Positions 52,039 through 61,258 of a stretch of DNA of 64,000 nt are shown piece by piece. The translations under genes were made by a program, and so were the position numbers. Under the pieces are notes generated by a model. It was not told the DNA's origin and did no database searches. It saw only the letters and a program-made list of their open reading frames with translations. This DNA comes from Promethearchaeota archaeon (GTDB lineage: Archaea; Asgardarchaeota; Lokiarchaeia; Sigynarchaeales; SOKP01), in the NCBI GenBank assembly GCA_019057775.1, contig JAHLWT010000251.1:1-64000 (forward strand), read 5' to 3'. How positions within the stretch are numbered: position 1 is the first letter of the stretch; each line of letters opens with the position of its first letter.

Positions 52039-52527
52039 ATGCAAAACAAAACACTTATTGTTTATTATTCTCTTACAGGGAATACGAAATTTATTGCTGA
52101 ATCCATCAAGGAAGAGATTAAGGCAGATATATTGGCCATTAAACCAAAAAAAGAATTAGATCCAGAGAGTTCTTCGAGATTTTTTTGGGGGGGTTATCAA
52201 TCAACCATGAAGAAAAAACCAAAACTTGAACCTTTTGATATTAACCCGCTTGATTATGACTTAATCATAATTGGTACTCCTGTGTGGGCATGGAATTTTT
52301 CTCCACCTGTTCGAAGTTTTATAAGAAACTACGATTTAAAAGGAAAAAAAGTAGCATTATGGAGTTGCAGCGCGGGAGGTACTGAAAAAGCACTAAATAA
52401 ATTGGAAGAAAATTTGAAAAATGCAAAAATAGTAGGAAAACTTAATTTAATAGAACCGTTAAACAAAAATACTGAAGAGGCCAAGCAAAAAGCAGTAGAT
52501 TGGTCAAAGCAAGTGGTAAATATATGA
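52039..52527 (+). CDS. Flavodoxin-family protein
   Basis: 162 residues. VYYSLTGNTKFIAESI (about 7-22) is the FMN-phosphate loop, IIGTPVWAWNFSPPVR the isoalloxazine-contact strand, and ALWSCSAGGTEKAL the third loop. It is a soluble FMN electron carrier or a quinone-like reductase. Next to the ferredoxin-domain protein at 52735, suggesting a shared redox role. Confidence 0.85.
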   Translation: MQNKTLIVYYSLTGNTKFIAESIKEEIKADILAIKPKKELDPESSSRFFWGGYQSTMKKKPKLEPFDINPLDYDLIIIGTPVWAWNFSPPVRSFIRNYDLKGKKVALWSCSAGGTEKALNKLEENLKNAKIVGKLNLIEPLNKNTEEAKQKAVDWSKQVVNI

Positions 52528-52734
52528 TAAAAAAAATTTCACTTCCTTTCTTATTTATTAACTCTAATTAATGTTCAATTAAATTTGCCTATTTAAAAAC
52601 TTAAAAAGAAAATTTTCTTGAATATTAATTTTGAGTATTTATAGAATAATCAATTCTCAAATTTACGATAAATTATATAAATCCACATGCCGATAATCAA
52701 TTACAATAAAATTACATATTTGGTTAATTGAATA

Positions 52735-53832
52735 ATGATTGAATCTGAAGACCATAGAAAAAATCTATTAAAACTTGCTAGAAGGTTGAAGTATGAATGG
52801 TACTCTATTCCTACTGAGGAGAAAGGTGAGCCTACCGAGACTTACTTAGAGTATCTAAGTATTATGTACAACTCAGAAATAGCAGAAATAATTCAAGCAC
52901 TCAATTTTTTTCCTAAAATGATGTCGATTGTAAGATTTGCTAAAAAGGTTAACATGGATAAGAATGAACTGATAGAAAAGTTAGAACCTTTAGCCAAGAG
53001 AGGATTTATAGCAAATCTTGGCAAAGCTTATTCACTCCCAAGTCCTCTAATCCTTTGGGATGGTCCTTTTATTTTTAAAGCAAATTATGGGGGAGAAGAC
53101 GCGAAAAAACTAGCAGAATTAGGTTTAAAATTTTTCTATGAGGGGGAATATTATAAAAAATGGGAAACAACAGCAGATGGAACCCCAAGGAATAGAATTT
53201 TAACAGTTACCGAAGAGATTGAGCCGAAAGATGAGATTTTACCTATAGAAGAGATATATAGCATTATTGATCAAAACACTGATTTTGCTATGGTTCCATG
53301 TCCCTGTCGGAATAGACAAGAAATTAATGGAACGAGAAAATGTAAAGATAAGTATCCAATCCATACTTGCATTTTATTAGGGGCGTTTGCAAAATCAGCA
53401 TTGATGCAAGGTGATCCTGTTATAAAAGCGATTACAAGCGAAGATGCAAAAGAACTAAGTAAAAAGGCTTCAGAAATCGGTCTTGTTCATACTACGGATA
53501 ATGTGGGGAAGAATTGTAGAATAATATGTGCATGTTGTGAATGTTGTTGTGTTCTTTTGAGTGGATTAACAAGATTTGACAATCCAAGAGCTATTGGAAA
53601 AGCAAATTATATAGCTCACGTTGATGATGATTTGTGTGAAGCGTGTGAGACTTGCATTGATAGATGTAAGTTTAAGGCAATTACAGTAGAGGGTGTAGCG
53701 AAAATAAATGTGAATAAGTGTATGGGGTGTGGGTTATGTGCCGTAACTTGTCCAAACGACTCTATTAGCATGAAACGATTTGAAAGGGAAGAAATCCCAC
53801 TAGAAAGAGACGAAATTGAGATTGTAGAATAA
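52735..53832 (+). CDS. 4Fe-4S ferredoxin-domain protein
   Basis: 365 residues. An N-terminal helical region (1-180), then cysteine clusters VPCPCRNRQ...C, ICACCECCCVL, and two C-terminal ferredoxin motifs, CEACETCIDRC and CMGCGLCAVTCPN. It resembles proteins that couple an HTH-like N-terminal region to a ferredoxin, of undefined electron partner. The nearby flavodoxin may be a partner. ATG 52735. Confidence 0.75.
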   Translation: MIESEDHRKNLLKLARRLKYEWYSIPTEEKGEPTETYLEYLSIMYNSEIAEIIQALNFFPKMMSIVRFAKKVNMDKNELIEKLEPLAKRGFIANLGKAYSLPSPLILWDGPFIFKANYGGEDAKKLAELGLKFFYEGEYYKKWETTADGTPRNRILTVTEEIEPKDEILPIEEIYSIIDQNTDFAMVPCPCRNRQEINGTRKCKDKYPIHTCILLGAFAKSALMQGDPVIKAITSEDAKELSKKASEIGLVHTTDNVGKNCRIICACCECCCVLLSGLTRFDNPRAIGKANYIAHVDDDLCEACETCIDRCKFKAITVEGVAKINVNKCMGCGLCAVTCPNDSISMKRFEREEIPLERDEIEIVE

Positions 53833-53888
53833 ATAAAAAAATTCTCGTTTTAAATATTATGGTAATGTTTTATTTATGATCTTATTTT

Positions 53889-54323
53889 TTAAATCCTGTA
53901 GGGCATTTTTCCAGGCATTTTCAAAATAGATACGTGTGCCTCACCCCATTCTGCATCTTTTCTCCAGCCTGTATGGAATAAATAGATTATCGTTTTATTT
54001 GGTTCATTATCTTTCGGAGAAAAAAATATAATCACATGTGTTAAAGGATCAGCACTATTCATAAAAGAACTAAATTCAACGGGACCCTTCCAATCAAAAG
54101 AAATAAAGCTATCTTTTTCGATTCCCGTAATTTTGCAGCCAATAGTACTATTGATTTCTATGTTTGCGGGATCCCAAAAAAGTTCATATTTACCTCCAAG
54201 TTTAGGATCTACATCTGCTTTTTGTGTTAACCAGTTTTCTAATGATTCATTGACTGTGAACATATTAAATGCCTTTTGAACTTCGCAATCTAACTCTATA
54301 GTAATATGAATGATACTTTCCAT
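53889..54323 (-). CDS. SRPBCC/AHSA1-family protein
   Basis: 144 residues of the START-like SRPBCC fold: IIHITIELDCEVQKAFNMFTV at the N-terminus, GGKYELFWDP, FISFDWKGP and a C-terminal LFHTGWRKDAEW...SIL helix. Family members bind hydrophobic ligands or Hsp90 (AHSA1). The ligand is unknown. Confidence 0.75.
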   Translation of the reverse strand: MESIIHITIELDCEVQKAFNMFTVNESLENWLTQKADVDPKLGGKYELFWDPANIEINSTIGCKITGIEKDSFISFDWKGPVEFSSFMNSADPLTHVIIFFSPKDNEPNKTIIYLFHTGWRKDAEWGEAHVSILKMPGKMPYRI

Positions 54324-54504
54324 TTTTAGATACTTTCTGATTAATTACAAATATTCTAATTAATTCTTTATTTATAATTTTTTCAATTTTTTTATAAATT
54401 TCCAAAGAAAATTATTTAAAAGAAGAAATGAGATCTAGAGTAAAATAGGAAATTTAACCTATTATTGCCTACATTTTTGTCAGTTATTACTAAAAATAAA
54501 GTAG

Positions 54505-55200
54505 ATGAAAAGAATATTGGAGCTAAAATCAGATACAGAAAATTTTACTATTCATAAGAAAGCAGTAAATTCCTTAAAACCAACAATTGAAGAAACTAAA
54601 GTATTAAATATTGAAAAAGAAAAAGTAAATGATTCAATGTGGCTTGAAAGGAGATCTTTTCGAATAACTCTAATAAGTACTTTCACTGCATTATCTGTAG
54701 TAATAGGTTATTTGTTAGCAGTTATTCCTAATATTGAATTGTTTACTCTAATTATATTTTTATCTGGTTTTATATTAGGTAATAGAGAGGGAATGGTAAT
54801 AGGATTTTTTAGTTCATTCATTTTTTGTTTTTTCAATCCTTTTGGCCCTTCACCACTACCACTTTTAACTTTTCAATTATTTCACTATTCTTTAACTGGT
54901 CTATGTGGAGGATTATTAAGTAATTATTTTAGAAGGAAAGATTTTTACAAAATGGATGGGGATCTATATGTTTTCCCTGTAATGTTCATATTTGGGGTTA
55001 TAGGAGCATTAATTACAACATTTTTTCAAATATTTTCGTCGTTAACCAGCGTATTATCAGTATTTGGAACAATAGATGAATTTTTACCATATATTTTATC
55101 TGGAATAATATTTACTATTACTCACATAATCGGAAATACACTTGGATTTATCTTTATTCTACCAGGGTTAATCTCTTTAATTAATAAGATGCTTTATTAA
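54505..55200 (+). CDS. ECF transporter S component-like membrane protein
   Basis: 231 residues: a polar N-terminus (about 50) then five to six membrane helices, with LSGFILGNREGMVIGFFSSFIFCFFNPFGPSP, a pattern of substrate-binding S components of energy-coupling-factor importers for vitamins. No ATPase or T subunit is adjacent. Substrate unknown. Compare the ThiW-like protein at 10345. Confidence 0.7.
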   Translation: MKRILELKSDTENFTIHKKAVNSLKPTIEETKVLNIEKEKVNDSMWLERRSFRITLISTFTALSVVIGYLLAVIPNIELFTLIIFLSGFILGNREGMVIGFFSSFIFCFFNPFGPSPLPLLTFQLFHYSLTGLCGGLLSNYFRRKDFYKMDGDLYVFPVMFIFGVIGALITTFFQIFSSLTSVLSVFGTIDEFLPYILSGIIFTITHIIGNTLGFIFILPGLISLINKMLY

Positions 55201-55211
55201 AAGTTGGGTTT

Positions 55212-55358
55212 TTAAAAAATAGCCAAAAAAGCTAATGTAGAAGGCAACGTCATAACTAATAAAATAATAATACAGATTAATAACCACTTTTTCCTTTTTT
55301 CCTCATCGATATAATTCTCATCTATATCATCTTCAAATAAGTCGTCTTCTATTGCCAT
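55212..55358 (-). CDS. Small single-TM protein (48 aa)
   Basis: ATG 55358 to TAA 55212: an acidic N-terminus (MAIEDDLFEDDIDENYIDEE), KRKK, then one membrane helix (WLLICIIILLVMTLPSTLAF). The charge layout and intact helix support a real short membrane protein. Its stop lies 12 nt from the convergent stop of the ECF S gene. Function unknown. Confidence 0.5.
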   Translation of the reverse strand: MAIEDDLFEDDIDENYIDEEKRKKWLLICIIILLVMTLPSTLAFLAIF

Positions 55359-55429
55359 CTTGTGATCTCTTGTGTTAAATGTTATCTAGAATAATAAAAT
55401 AAGGAATTTTTTATGAAAATTATAAATAT

Positions 55430-55912
55430 TTATTCTGCTTGAGATAGTAAAGTAATCTTACCACCAGCTTCTTTAATTTTCTCCATGGCTTTTCGCGAAG
55501 ATTTATTTACAGTTATATTAATTGCTTTATTAATATCTCCTTTTCCTAACAGTTTCTGTATATTAATTTCATTCAAATTTATAGTGTAAGAGCCACCAGA
55601 CTTTATAGCTTTCTTATCCAGAACGAGATTGTCAATCCTTTGATCTAAATCTTTAACATTAATTGTATTAACTTGATAAATTCTAACAAGATCTTGAGGT
55701 CTCTTAAACCCTTTCTTTCCCATATCCCAGTCAGGATCTGGAAATCCAAGTTCTTTTTGTTTTAAATAATAACTTTTTTTACTTTTCTTCCACTGCGTAG
55801 TTTTACCTCTTCCAGCTGTTTGTCCTGATTTTCTATGCTGTCCTACTTTTCCAAATCCAACTGTGCGGGTTCCTCTATTTGTAAGTATTTTTCTTCGAAA
55901 TTTTCTTGTAAT
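55430..55912 (-). CDS. rpl15: Ribosomal protein L15 (uL15), ATT start
   Basis: 160 residues. The conserved L15 N-terminus (TRKFRRKILTNRGTRTVGFG...GQHRKSGQTAGRG) lies upstream of the first ATG (55723), and the only in-frame codon suitable before it, after TGA, is ATT at 55912, which follows GGGTGAAAAGCC. Starting at 55723 would remove about 60 essential residues. Last gene of the ribosomal cluster seen here; the next archaeal gene is often secY, here absent. Confidence 0.87.
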   Translation of the reverse strand: MTRKFRRKILTNRGTRTVGFGKVGQHRKSGQTAGRGKTTQWKKSKKSYYLKQKELGFPDPDWDMGKKGFKRPQDLVRIYQVNTINVKDLDQRIDNLVLDKKAIKSGGSYTINLNEINIQKLLGKGDINKAINITVNKSSRKAMEKIKEAGGKITLLSQAE

Positions 55913-55927
55913 GGCTTTTCACCCTTA

Positions 55928-56452
55928 TTAAATCATTTTATAGATTAATTCATTAATGTAAGAACCAGTATCCCCAAGAGTTCCCCCTTCATGGAAATGT
56001 TTTTTTATCGTTCCTTTATAGCCTTTCTTGGGAGGGTGTAAACGAAATACTGGTTTAATTTTATAGATACAATTCTCTCGATATTGAGTTTCCCCATTTA
56101 ATAAGGCTTTAGCTAATTCTCTAAAACTTTTGAAATTGGTTAAATTCTTAATATGTTCTTCAGTTAGAGGGTTATTTCCTTCCACTTTCCCTCTAACTCG
56201 CAATAATCTAATTAATGTTTTTTCATCAATCTCTCCATAAGCAATATAATCTTTACACTTTATTAACATACCTTTATATGAAGGAGTTCCCCAGATAAGC
56301 ACACCGTGATTGACTCTATGCATTCGAAGCATTTCTAATGTATCGCGAATTTTGCCTCTCATACCTGGAGCACCTCTAATGCGCACTGCGAAAAATAATT
56401 TAGGAGTAAAATCTATTCGCTTTAATTTTGATTTCTTTTTTGCCATAGCCAT
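55928..56452 (-). CDS. rpl30: Ribosomal protein L30 (uL30)
   Basis: 174 residues, the long archaeal/eukaryotic form. The ferredoxin-like core begins at KLFFAVRIRGAPGMRGKIRDTLEMLRM, followed by HGVLIWGTPSYKGMLIKCKD. An upstream MAMAKKK start with a second Met; either could initiate. Between S5 and L15. Confidence 0.93.
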   Translation of the reverse strand: MAMAKKKSKLKRIDFTPKLFFAVRIRGAPGMRGKIRDTLEMLRMHRVNHGVLIWGTPSYKGMLIKCKDYIAYGEIDEKTLIRLLRVRGKVEGNNPLTEEHIKNLTNFKSFRELAKALLNGETQYRENCIYKIKPVFRLHPPKKGYKGTIKKHFHEGGTLGDTGSYINELIYKMI

Positions 56453-56472
56453 TTATACACCACTTTTATTTA

Positions 56473-57093
56473 TTATATATTAAAGTTAAATTTATGAGCG
56501 TTTTTTAACGCATTAACTGTTGCCTTAACCAGATTTTCACTAGTTCTCGTATCCCCAAATGTTTTACTCCAAATATCTTCTATCCCACATAATCTTAATA
56601 CTTGTTTAACTTTATCCGCACATGCTAAACCTACTCCCGCAGGTGCAGGGATTAACTGAATTCTTACTGAACCGCATTTTCCGCTAATTTTGAATGGAAT
56701 ACTATGAGTTCCTCCACATCCACATTCTTTACTACCACAACCCCTAAGAATGGGTACAACTGTAAGTTTCGCTTTATCGATTCCTTTTCTTATTGCCGGT
56801 CCTACCTCTCTAGCCTTAGATGAAGACGTTCCGATAAAACCATCCGATCCTACTAACACAACTGCTTTGAATTTAGATCTTTGTCCGCTGGCAGTCATAA
56901 GCTGCACCATAGAGATGGAAACCACCGACTCATTCAGTTGTGGGAGAAGTATATTAATAATTTGTTTTTCTTTAACTACTAGATTATTTTGGAAGATTTT
57001 ATCAAGTGTTATTAATCCTTGTTTAACTAATTCTCCAAGTTTAGTCTTGGGGACCCATTCTTCATCCATATTTCTTAAACGGCTCATATTCAT
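56473..57093 (-). CDS. rps5: Ribosomal protein S5 (uS5)
   Basis: 206 residues. WVPKTKLGELVKQG at the N-terminus, the double-stranded RNA-binding core RSKFKAVVLVGSDGFIG, and the C-terminal GLACADKVKQVLRLCGIEDIW. Acts in the decoding centre. Normal archaeal length. Confidence 0.94.
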   Translation of the reverse strand: MNMSRLRNMDEEWVPKTKLGELVKQGLITLDKIFQNNLVVKEKQIINILLPQLNESVVSISMVQLMTASGQRSKFKAVVLVGSDGFIGTSSSKAREVGPAIRKGIDKAKLTVVPILRGCGSKECGCGGTHSIPFKISGKCGSVRIQLIPAPAGVGLACADKVKQVLRLCGIEDIWSKTFGDTRTSENLVKATVNALKNAHKFNFNI

Positions 57094-57100
57094 TCACTTT

Positions 57101-57694
57101 TCAGATGTTATTTTCGATCATTTTTAATGAATCTGTAAACTGTTGGCTAATTTTCACAGGATCAATTTTTTGTTTTTTTAAATAACCAGAAAAGATTTGT
57201 TCATATTTTTCTGGTTCGTTTGTTTTTAGTAATTTCGCATACTCTTCAATGTGCAAACCTTTAATTCTATTATCGAAATTCTCTGGAAAAAACTCATCTC
57301 GATAAGGGATGCTTATTCCAGTATCTATAATCCCTTTACATGCAGCAAGTATACGATTTCTATGGTAGAAGATACCCAAATCAAAAATCGCCTCTTGAAT
57401 ATCATTCTTTTTTGCTTTTATTCCGGCAAGATACCCTGTTAAATAAGCCGCGGGGATATTCCCAGTGCTAGCTTTCCATTTGTATTTTGAGGTTAATTCT
57501 TGAGAGTAAGCAGAAACAAGAATTTTATCCCCACCCAAAACGGATTTAATAATTTGAACTCTAATATGATTATTTGAAGCTCTGATTACAGCTCTTAATT
57601 TTCTAGACTTTAATAATTTTAATCGTTTATGATAATCTGTTTTCCCTTCAATACGTCGTCTGAAAGAAACGCGAGATCTTGGACCTTTAGCCAT
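57101..57694 (-). CDS. rpl18: Ribosomal protein L18 (uL18)
   Basis: 197 residues, archaeal long form; binds 5S rRNA. RRRIEGKTDYHKRLKLLKSRKLRAVIRASNNHIRVQI and the ASTGNIPAAYLTGYLAG segment are diagnostic. It overlaps neither neighbour and follows L19e by 2 nt. Confidence 0.94.
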   Translation of the reverse strand: MAKGPRSRVSFRRRIEGKTDYHKRLKLLKSRKLRAVIRASNNHIRVQIIKSVLGGDKILVSAYSQELTSKYKWKASTGNIPAAYLTGYLAGIKAKKNDIQEAIFDLGIFYHRNRILAACKGIIDTGISIPYRDEFFPENFDNRIKGLHIEEYAKLLKTNEPEKYEQIFSGYLKKQKIDPVKISQQFTDSLKMIENNI

Positions 57695-57696
57695 TT

Positions 57697-58158
57697 TTAA
57701 CGACCTCTACCTCTTCTTATTAATTCCTTTTCTTTAACATATCTATTTAATTGAGCAACACTAGCAAACATCCCACCTTTAGCATTCCTATACAATTTTC
57801 GATAATCTGCTGTTGTTATTAATTTTCTATCTCTCAATTTTTTTAGTTCACGCCTAAGGGGCCTAATCTTTCTTATCCAAGCTCTCTTTTTTGGAGTCCT
57901 TGCATGTTTTGTTCCTTTTCTTTTACCAAGACCTCTTCCTCTTCCCTTTTTCTTCCTCTCGTGTTGTAATTTCTTACGATAATTCGAAATTCCTTTTTTA
58001 TATTTTTTCTTTATTGCTCCTTGTTTTATCAAATTTCGAATATCTTCACGAGTAATAGCTAGGGATATGTCTTCTTCTAAATATGGATCAAAATAGACTC
58101 TATTCTCTCCACATTTGAGAATATCGGCAGCCATTCTTTTTTGTGGTTTTAGATTCAT
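57697..58158 (-). CDS. rpl19e: Ribosomal protein L19e (eL19)
   Basis: 153 residues, strongly basic. PQKRMAADILKCGENRVYFDP at the N-terminus and ERKKKGRGRGLGKRKGTKHARTP are diagnostic of L19e. Found only in archaea and eukaryotes. Between L32e and L18. Confidence 0.94.
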   Translation of the reverse strand: MNLKPQKRMAADILKCGENRVYFDPYLEEDISLAITREDIRNLIKQGAIKKKYKKGISNYRKKLQHERKKKGRGRGLGKRKGTKHARTPKKRAWIRKIRPLRRELKKLRDRKLITTADYRKLYRNAKGGMFASVAQLNRYVKEKELIRRGRGR

Positions 58159-58185
58159 CTTATATTTCCTCCAATTTCATTTAAT

Positions 58186-58683
58186 TTAATCATCCAATTC
58201 TATAGAATCTTCCAGATCATCAGCATCAATGAAGTCGTCACCTTCAGGGAAAGGGGCGTTAACCATTGCTTCCAAACTCTCTATTTCTTTTTGTGAGACG
58301 CCAAGGTTCAAAACTTTAAAACCTCTTTTTTGACAATAATCAACAAGAGCTATACGTTTTTTGGTACCTAATTTTCCTGAAATTTTAAGGGCATGTTTTC
58401 GATTATTTAAATTTTTTATATCACGTAGTGTTGTTACTCTAACTTCTTCATATCCAGAAGGATGCAAACCCCTAACTTTTTTTGGACCTCTATATCCTAC
58501 GCTAGGAGATCTCACGCCAGATTTTTTCTTTTTTCGAGTTTTTGAATCAATTCCTCTCGCTTTCCTCCATGGATCCTTTACTCTCTTATATCTCCATGAT
58601 TCTACTCTTCTAAAAGAGGGCCTATTTTTATTTATTTTTTTCCTAAGCTTCATTAACCTTTTATCTTGTACCATGTTAAACAC
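58186..58683 (-). CDS. rpl32e: Ribosomal protein L32e (eL32)
   Basis: 165 residues. RRVESWRYKRVKDPWRKARGIDSKTRKK and VGYRGPKKVRGLHPSGYEEV identify L32e. An acidic tail (EGDDFIDADDLEDSIELDD) extends the C-terminus beyond the family core. Confidence 0.93.
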   Translation of the reverse strand: MFNMVQDKRLMKLRKKINKNRPSFRRVESWRYKRVKDPWRKARGIDSKTRKKKKSGVRSPSVGYRGPKKVRGLHPSGYEEVRVTTLRDIKNLNNRKHALKISGKLGTKKRIALVDYCQKRGFKVLNLGVSQKEIESLEAMVNAPFPEGDDFIDADDLEDSIELDD

Positions 58684-58689
58684 CTTAGT

Positions 58690-59268
58690 CTAATGGATTT
58701 CCCAAGTTATTTCTTCTCCAATCATCTTTTTGTATAAATAAACTCCATCTTGAAAAACCCTTGGATCCTTTTTTCGGATTCTGCAGGCTCTCTTAATATT
58801 TGCTGCCGCTTGACCTAATGCTTCTTTATCTGGACCTATAAAGAAAACATCATCTCCATCAACTTCTACTGAAACATTATTAGAATAACTTGCTATTCTC
58901 GGAGCTCTTTCACCTAAAAAATTTTCAACATATAAAATTTTTTTTTTATCATCAACCTTAACACTACAAGGGAAATGAGAATAACAAATCTTTGAGATGT
59001 ATTTATAATTGGTCTGAACACCAATAATCAAATTATTAATAATACTAGCAATCGTTTTTACTAAGGCGAGAGTACCTCTCTTAGGGAAGCTTGTAGAAAA
59101 AATAACTTTGTTTTCATGAATAGAGACTTTTATACCTCTAATATGACTAAAATCCTTTGTAATAGCCCCATTAGGACCTTTAACTTTGACATGGTGTCCT
59201 CCTTCCAATATTACTTCGACACCTTTAGGAATTTCTAATTCTTCTTTAAAAAATGCTATCTTTACCAT
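58690..59268 (-). CDS. rpl6: Ribosomal protein L6 (uL6)
   Basis: 192 residues with the two L6 domains; the C-terminal region DKEALGQAAANIKRACRIRKKDPRVFQDG is the conserved rRNA contact. Archaeal length. Between S8 and L32e. Confidence 0.93.
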   Translation of the reverse strand: MVKIAFFKEELEIPKGVEVILEGGHHVKVKGPNGAITKDFSHIRGIKVSIHENKVIFSTSFPKRGTLALVKTIASIINNLIIGVQTNYKYISKICYSHFPCSVKVDDKKKILYVENFLGERAPRIASYSNNVSVEVDGDDVFFIGPDKEALGQAAANIKRACRIRKKDPRVFQDGVYLYKKMIGEEITWEIH

Positions 59269-59291
59269 TATATTTACATCTCATTACTATT

Positions 59292-59675
59292 TTAATATAT
59301 ATAGCATAGAGTGTGTCCACCTATTTTCTTCTCTTCAGCTTCTTTCATTGTCATAATGCCTTGATTTGTTGTTAAGATTATTATCCCTAATCCTGGGGCG
59401 GGTAATAATTTCCTTTCTAACATCTCAAATTGAGAGACTTTGTAATTCAATCTCATTAATCCAGTACATTCATTTATTTTCCCCAGTAGAGCAATTTTAA
59501 ATTTTCCTTGTCGGCCGTCATCATATCTTTCAAATTCTCCTATATAAGCTTGTCTTTGGAATATTCTTAATACATGTTGGAGAACTTTTGATGCGGGCCA
59601 GATTATGACTTCTTTTTTGCGAGCTCTTTCAGAATTTTTAAGAGCACAACATGCATCTGCTAATGGGTTTACCAT
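59292..59675 (-). CDS. rps8: Ribosomal protein S8 (uS8)
   Basis: 127 residues: NPLADACCALKNSERARKKEV at the N-terminus and the C-terminal LPAPGLGIIILTTNQGIMTMKEAEEKKIGG. Binds helix 21 of 16S rRNA. Confidence 0.94.
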   Translation of the reverse strand: MVNPLADACCALKNSERARKKEVIIWPASKVLQHVLRIFQRQAYIGEFERYDDGRQGKFKIALLGKINECTGLMRLNYKVSQFEMLERKLLPAPGLGIIILTTNQGIMTMKEAEEKKIGGHTLCYIY

Positions 59676-59709
59676 AAATCTTCACTCTTCAAGGTTATTT
59701 ATTTTATTT

Positions 59710-59859
59710 TTATTCATATCTTTTAAATCCAATATCTTTTCCTATTTCATAAAAGCAACGACGGCATATATATAATCCATAACGTCGAATTACACCTCTG
59801 TGTGTGTGACATCTTCTGCATTCTCTCTGTCCTTTACCAAAACGTTTGCCTTGTGGAAT
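59710..59859 (-). CDS. rps14: Ribosomal protein S14 (uS14), zinc type, ATT start
   Basis: 49 residues (M)PQGKRFGKGQRECRRC... with the zinc motif CRRC...CRRC and C-terminal DIGFKRYE. In frame a TAA lies just upstream and no ATG, GTG or TTG occurs before PQGK; ATT at 59859 lies 8 nt after AAGGTG. Too short for the ORF list but the conserved ligands and position (L5-S14-S8) make it certain that the gene exists. Confidence 0.88.
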   Translation of the reverse strand: MPQGKRFGKGQRECRRCHTHRGVIRRYGLYICRRCFYEIGKDIGFKRYE

Positions 59860-59875
59860 TTTGTTTACACCTTAA

Positions 59876-60469
59876 TTAAATATAATCTAAATCTAATTTT
59901 TGTACAATGCCAACTCTAAATTTTTGCTTTAAAAAATATTGAGTTTCTTCACGGGGTACATAATGGTGTTTTGGAATTTTTGCCCTTCTTTTTCTTCTAA
60001 GTTTTACTCTCATTCCTGGTCTGACAACTCTTCCAACACAGTCTAATCCCCATATTCCTATTGCATTATCATATTCAATACCAGGTATGGTAATATGTTC
60101 TGTTATTCCAAAGCCAAAATTCCCATAATTATCAAAACTTTTTCTTAAAATTTTATTATTGTTTACTATCAATAATCTTTTGAGTAATTTCTCGGCTTCT
60201 TTACCTCTAACAGTTACTTTTGTCCCTATTGGGCGCCCCATTCTCAAATTAAACTCTTTTACATTTGTTTTTGAAATGGTTTTAATTGCTTTTTCATTTG
60301 TAATAGTTGTTAATACTGAAACTGCTTTTTCTAATTCTTCTCCTCCCATTCCAACTCCAATATTCAACACTATTTTTTCTAAATAGGGTCTCTTCATCGG
60401 ATTCTTCCAGTTTTCCTCAAATTCTTTTGAAAGTACTTCCGATGTTTTTTTTTTAGCCTTAGTTGACAT
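59876..60469 (-). CDS. rpl5: Ribosomal protein L5 (uL5)
   Basis: 197 residues; binds 5S rRNA. NPMKRPYLEKIVLNIGVGMGGEELEKA, TNVKEFNLRMGRPIGTKVTVRG and the C-terminal basic stretch (VKLRRKRRAKIPKHHYVP) are diagnostic. An N-terminal Lys/Glu extension of about 20 residues precedes the core. Confidence 0.93.
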   Translation of the reverse strand: MSTKAKKKTSEVLSKEFEENWKNPMKRPYLEKIVLNIGVGMGGEELEKAVSVLTTITNEKAIKTISKTNVKEFNLRMGRPIGTKVTVRGKEAEKLLKRLLIVNNNKILRKSFDNYGNFGFGITEHITIPGIEYDNAIGIWGLDCVGRVVRPGMRVKLRRKRRAKIPKHHYVPREETQYFLKQKFRVGIVQKLDLDYI

Positions 60470-60502
60470 AATTATTCACATAAACTTCTCTTTCTTTATA
60501 TA

Positions 60503-61255
60503 TTAAGCATTTTCTGTTAATTTAATTTCAGGATTTTCTTCTCCAATAACAAATGTGTAATCATATAAGGTTTCTGTATGATCTCCGTTATGTTCAATAG
60601 ATACTGTACTTGCTTTTGGACCAAATCGCTTCAAAATATTTACAATTTTTCCAACTTGCCCGATATTTTTTCCAGACATGATAATTGCAATATTATTTTC
60701 TTTAAATTTGATTAATTTACTGATCTCATGGTCAGGAATGGTTATTTTTAAAACATCCATTCTTTTATAAACATCCTCTTTAGGATTTTTAGGATCTTGA
60801 ACTTTAATTAAAATATTTTTCCCATCATGCAGATTTAACTGAATATGACCACCCTTTACTGTAGTTTTATTATTTATTCTGCATAATTTATAATTACTCT
60901 CATCTTCACTTATCTCATTAAGTACTATTCCGTGATGAGAATCTGGAAGAATTCTGTAGTGCTTCTTCAATTTTTCTATAGAAATTACATCCATTAAACC
61001 TACGGGATATGATTTATTTCTTACAATCTTTCCATCAACTTTGATATACCCTAATCCAATTAATTTTTTTGTCTCCTTGTGAGTATCGACAATCTTAAGA
61101 AGATCTCGTACAATATGAAGGAGAGGTAAACAAAATCTACTTGGATGAGGTCCTGGAGATGGCATTATAAAAAATTTTCCATGTTTCCTTTTAATTTGTA
61201 AATGGGCTGGGGTATTAAGTCTTTTTAATACTTTTTGCCCACCATGTCGAGTCAT
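60503..61255 (-). CDS. rps4e: Ribosomal protein S4e (eS4)
   Basis: 250 residues: HLQIKRKHGKFFIMPSPGPHPSR at the N-terminus, an S4-like RNA-binding domain (IGLGYIKVDGKIVRNKSYPVG), and a C-terminal KOW region (MSGKNIGQVGKIVNI). Archaeal/eukaryotic only. Between L24 and L5. Confidence 0.94.
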   Translation of the reverse strand: MTRHGGQKVLKRLNTPAHLQIKRKHGKFFIMPSPGPHPSRFCLPLLHIVRDLLKIVDTHKETKKLIGLGYIKVDGKIVRNKSYPVGLMDVISIEKLKKHYRILPDSHHGIVLNEISEDESNYKLCRINNKTTVKGGHIQLNLHDGKNILIKVQDPKNPKEDVYKRMDVLKITIPDHEISKLIKFKENNIAIIMSGKNIGQVGKIVNILKRFGPKASTVSIEHNGDHTETLYDYTFVIGEENPEIKLTENA

Positions 61256-61258
61256 ATC

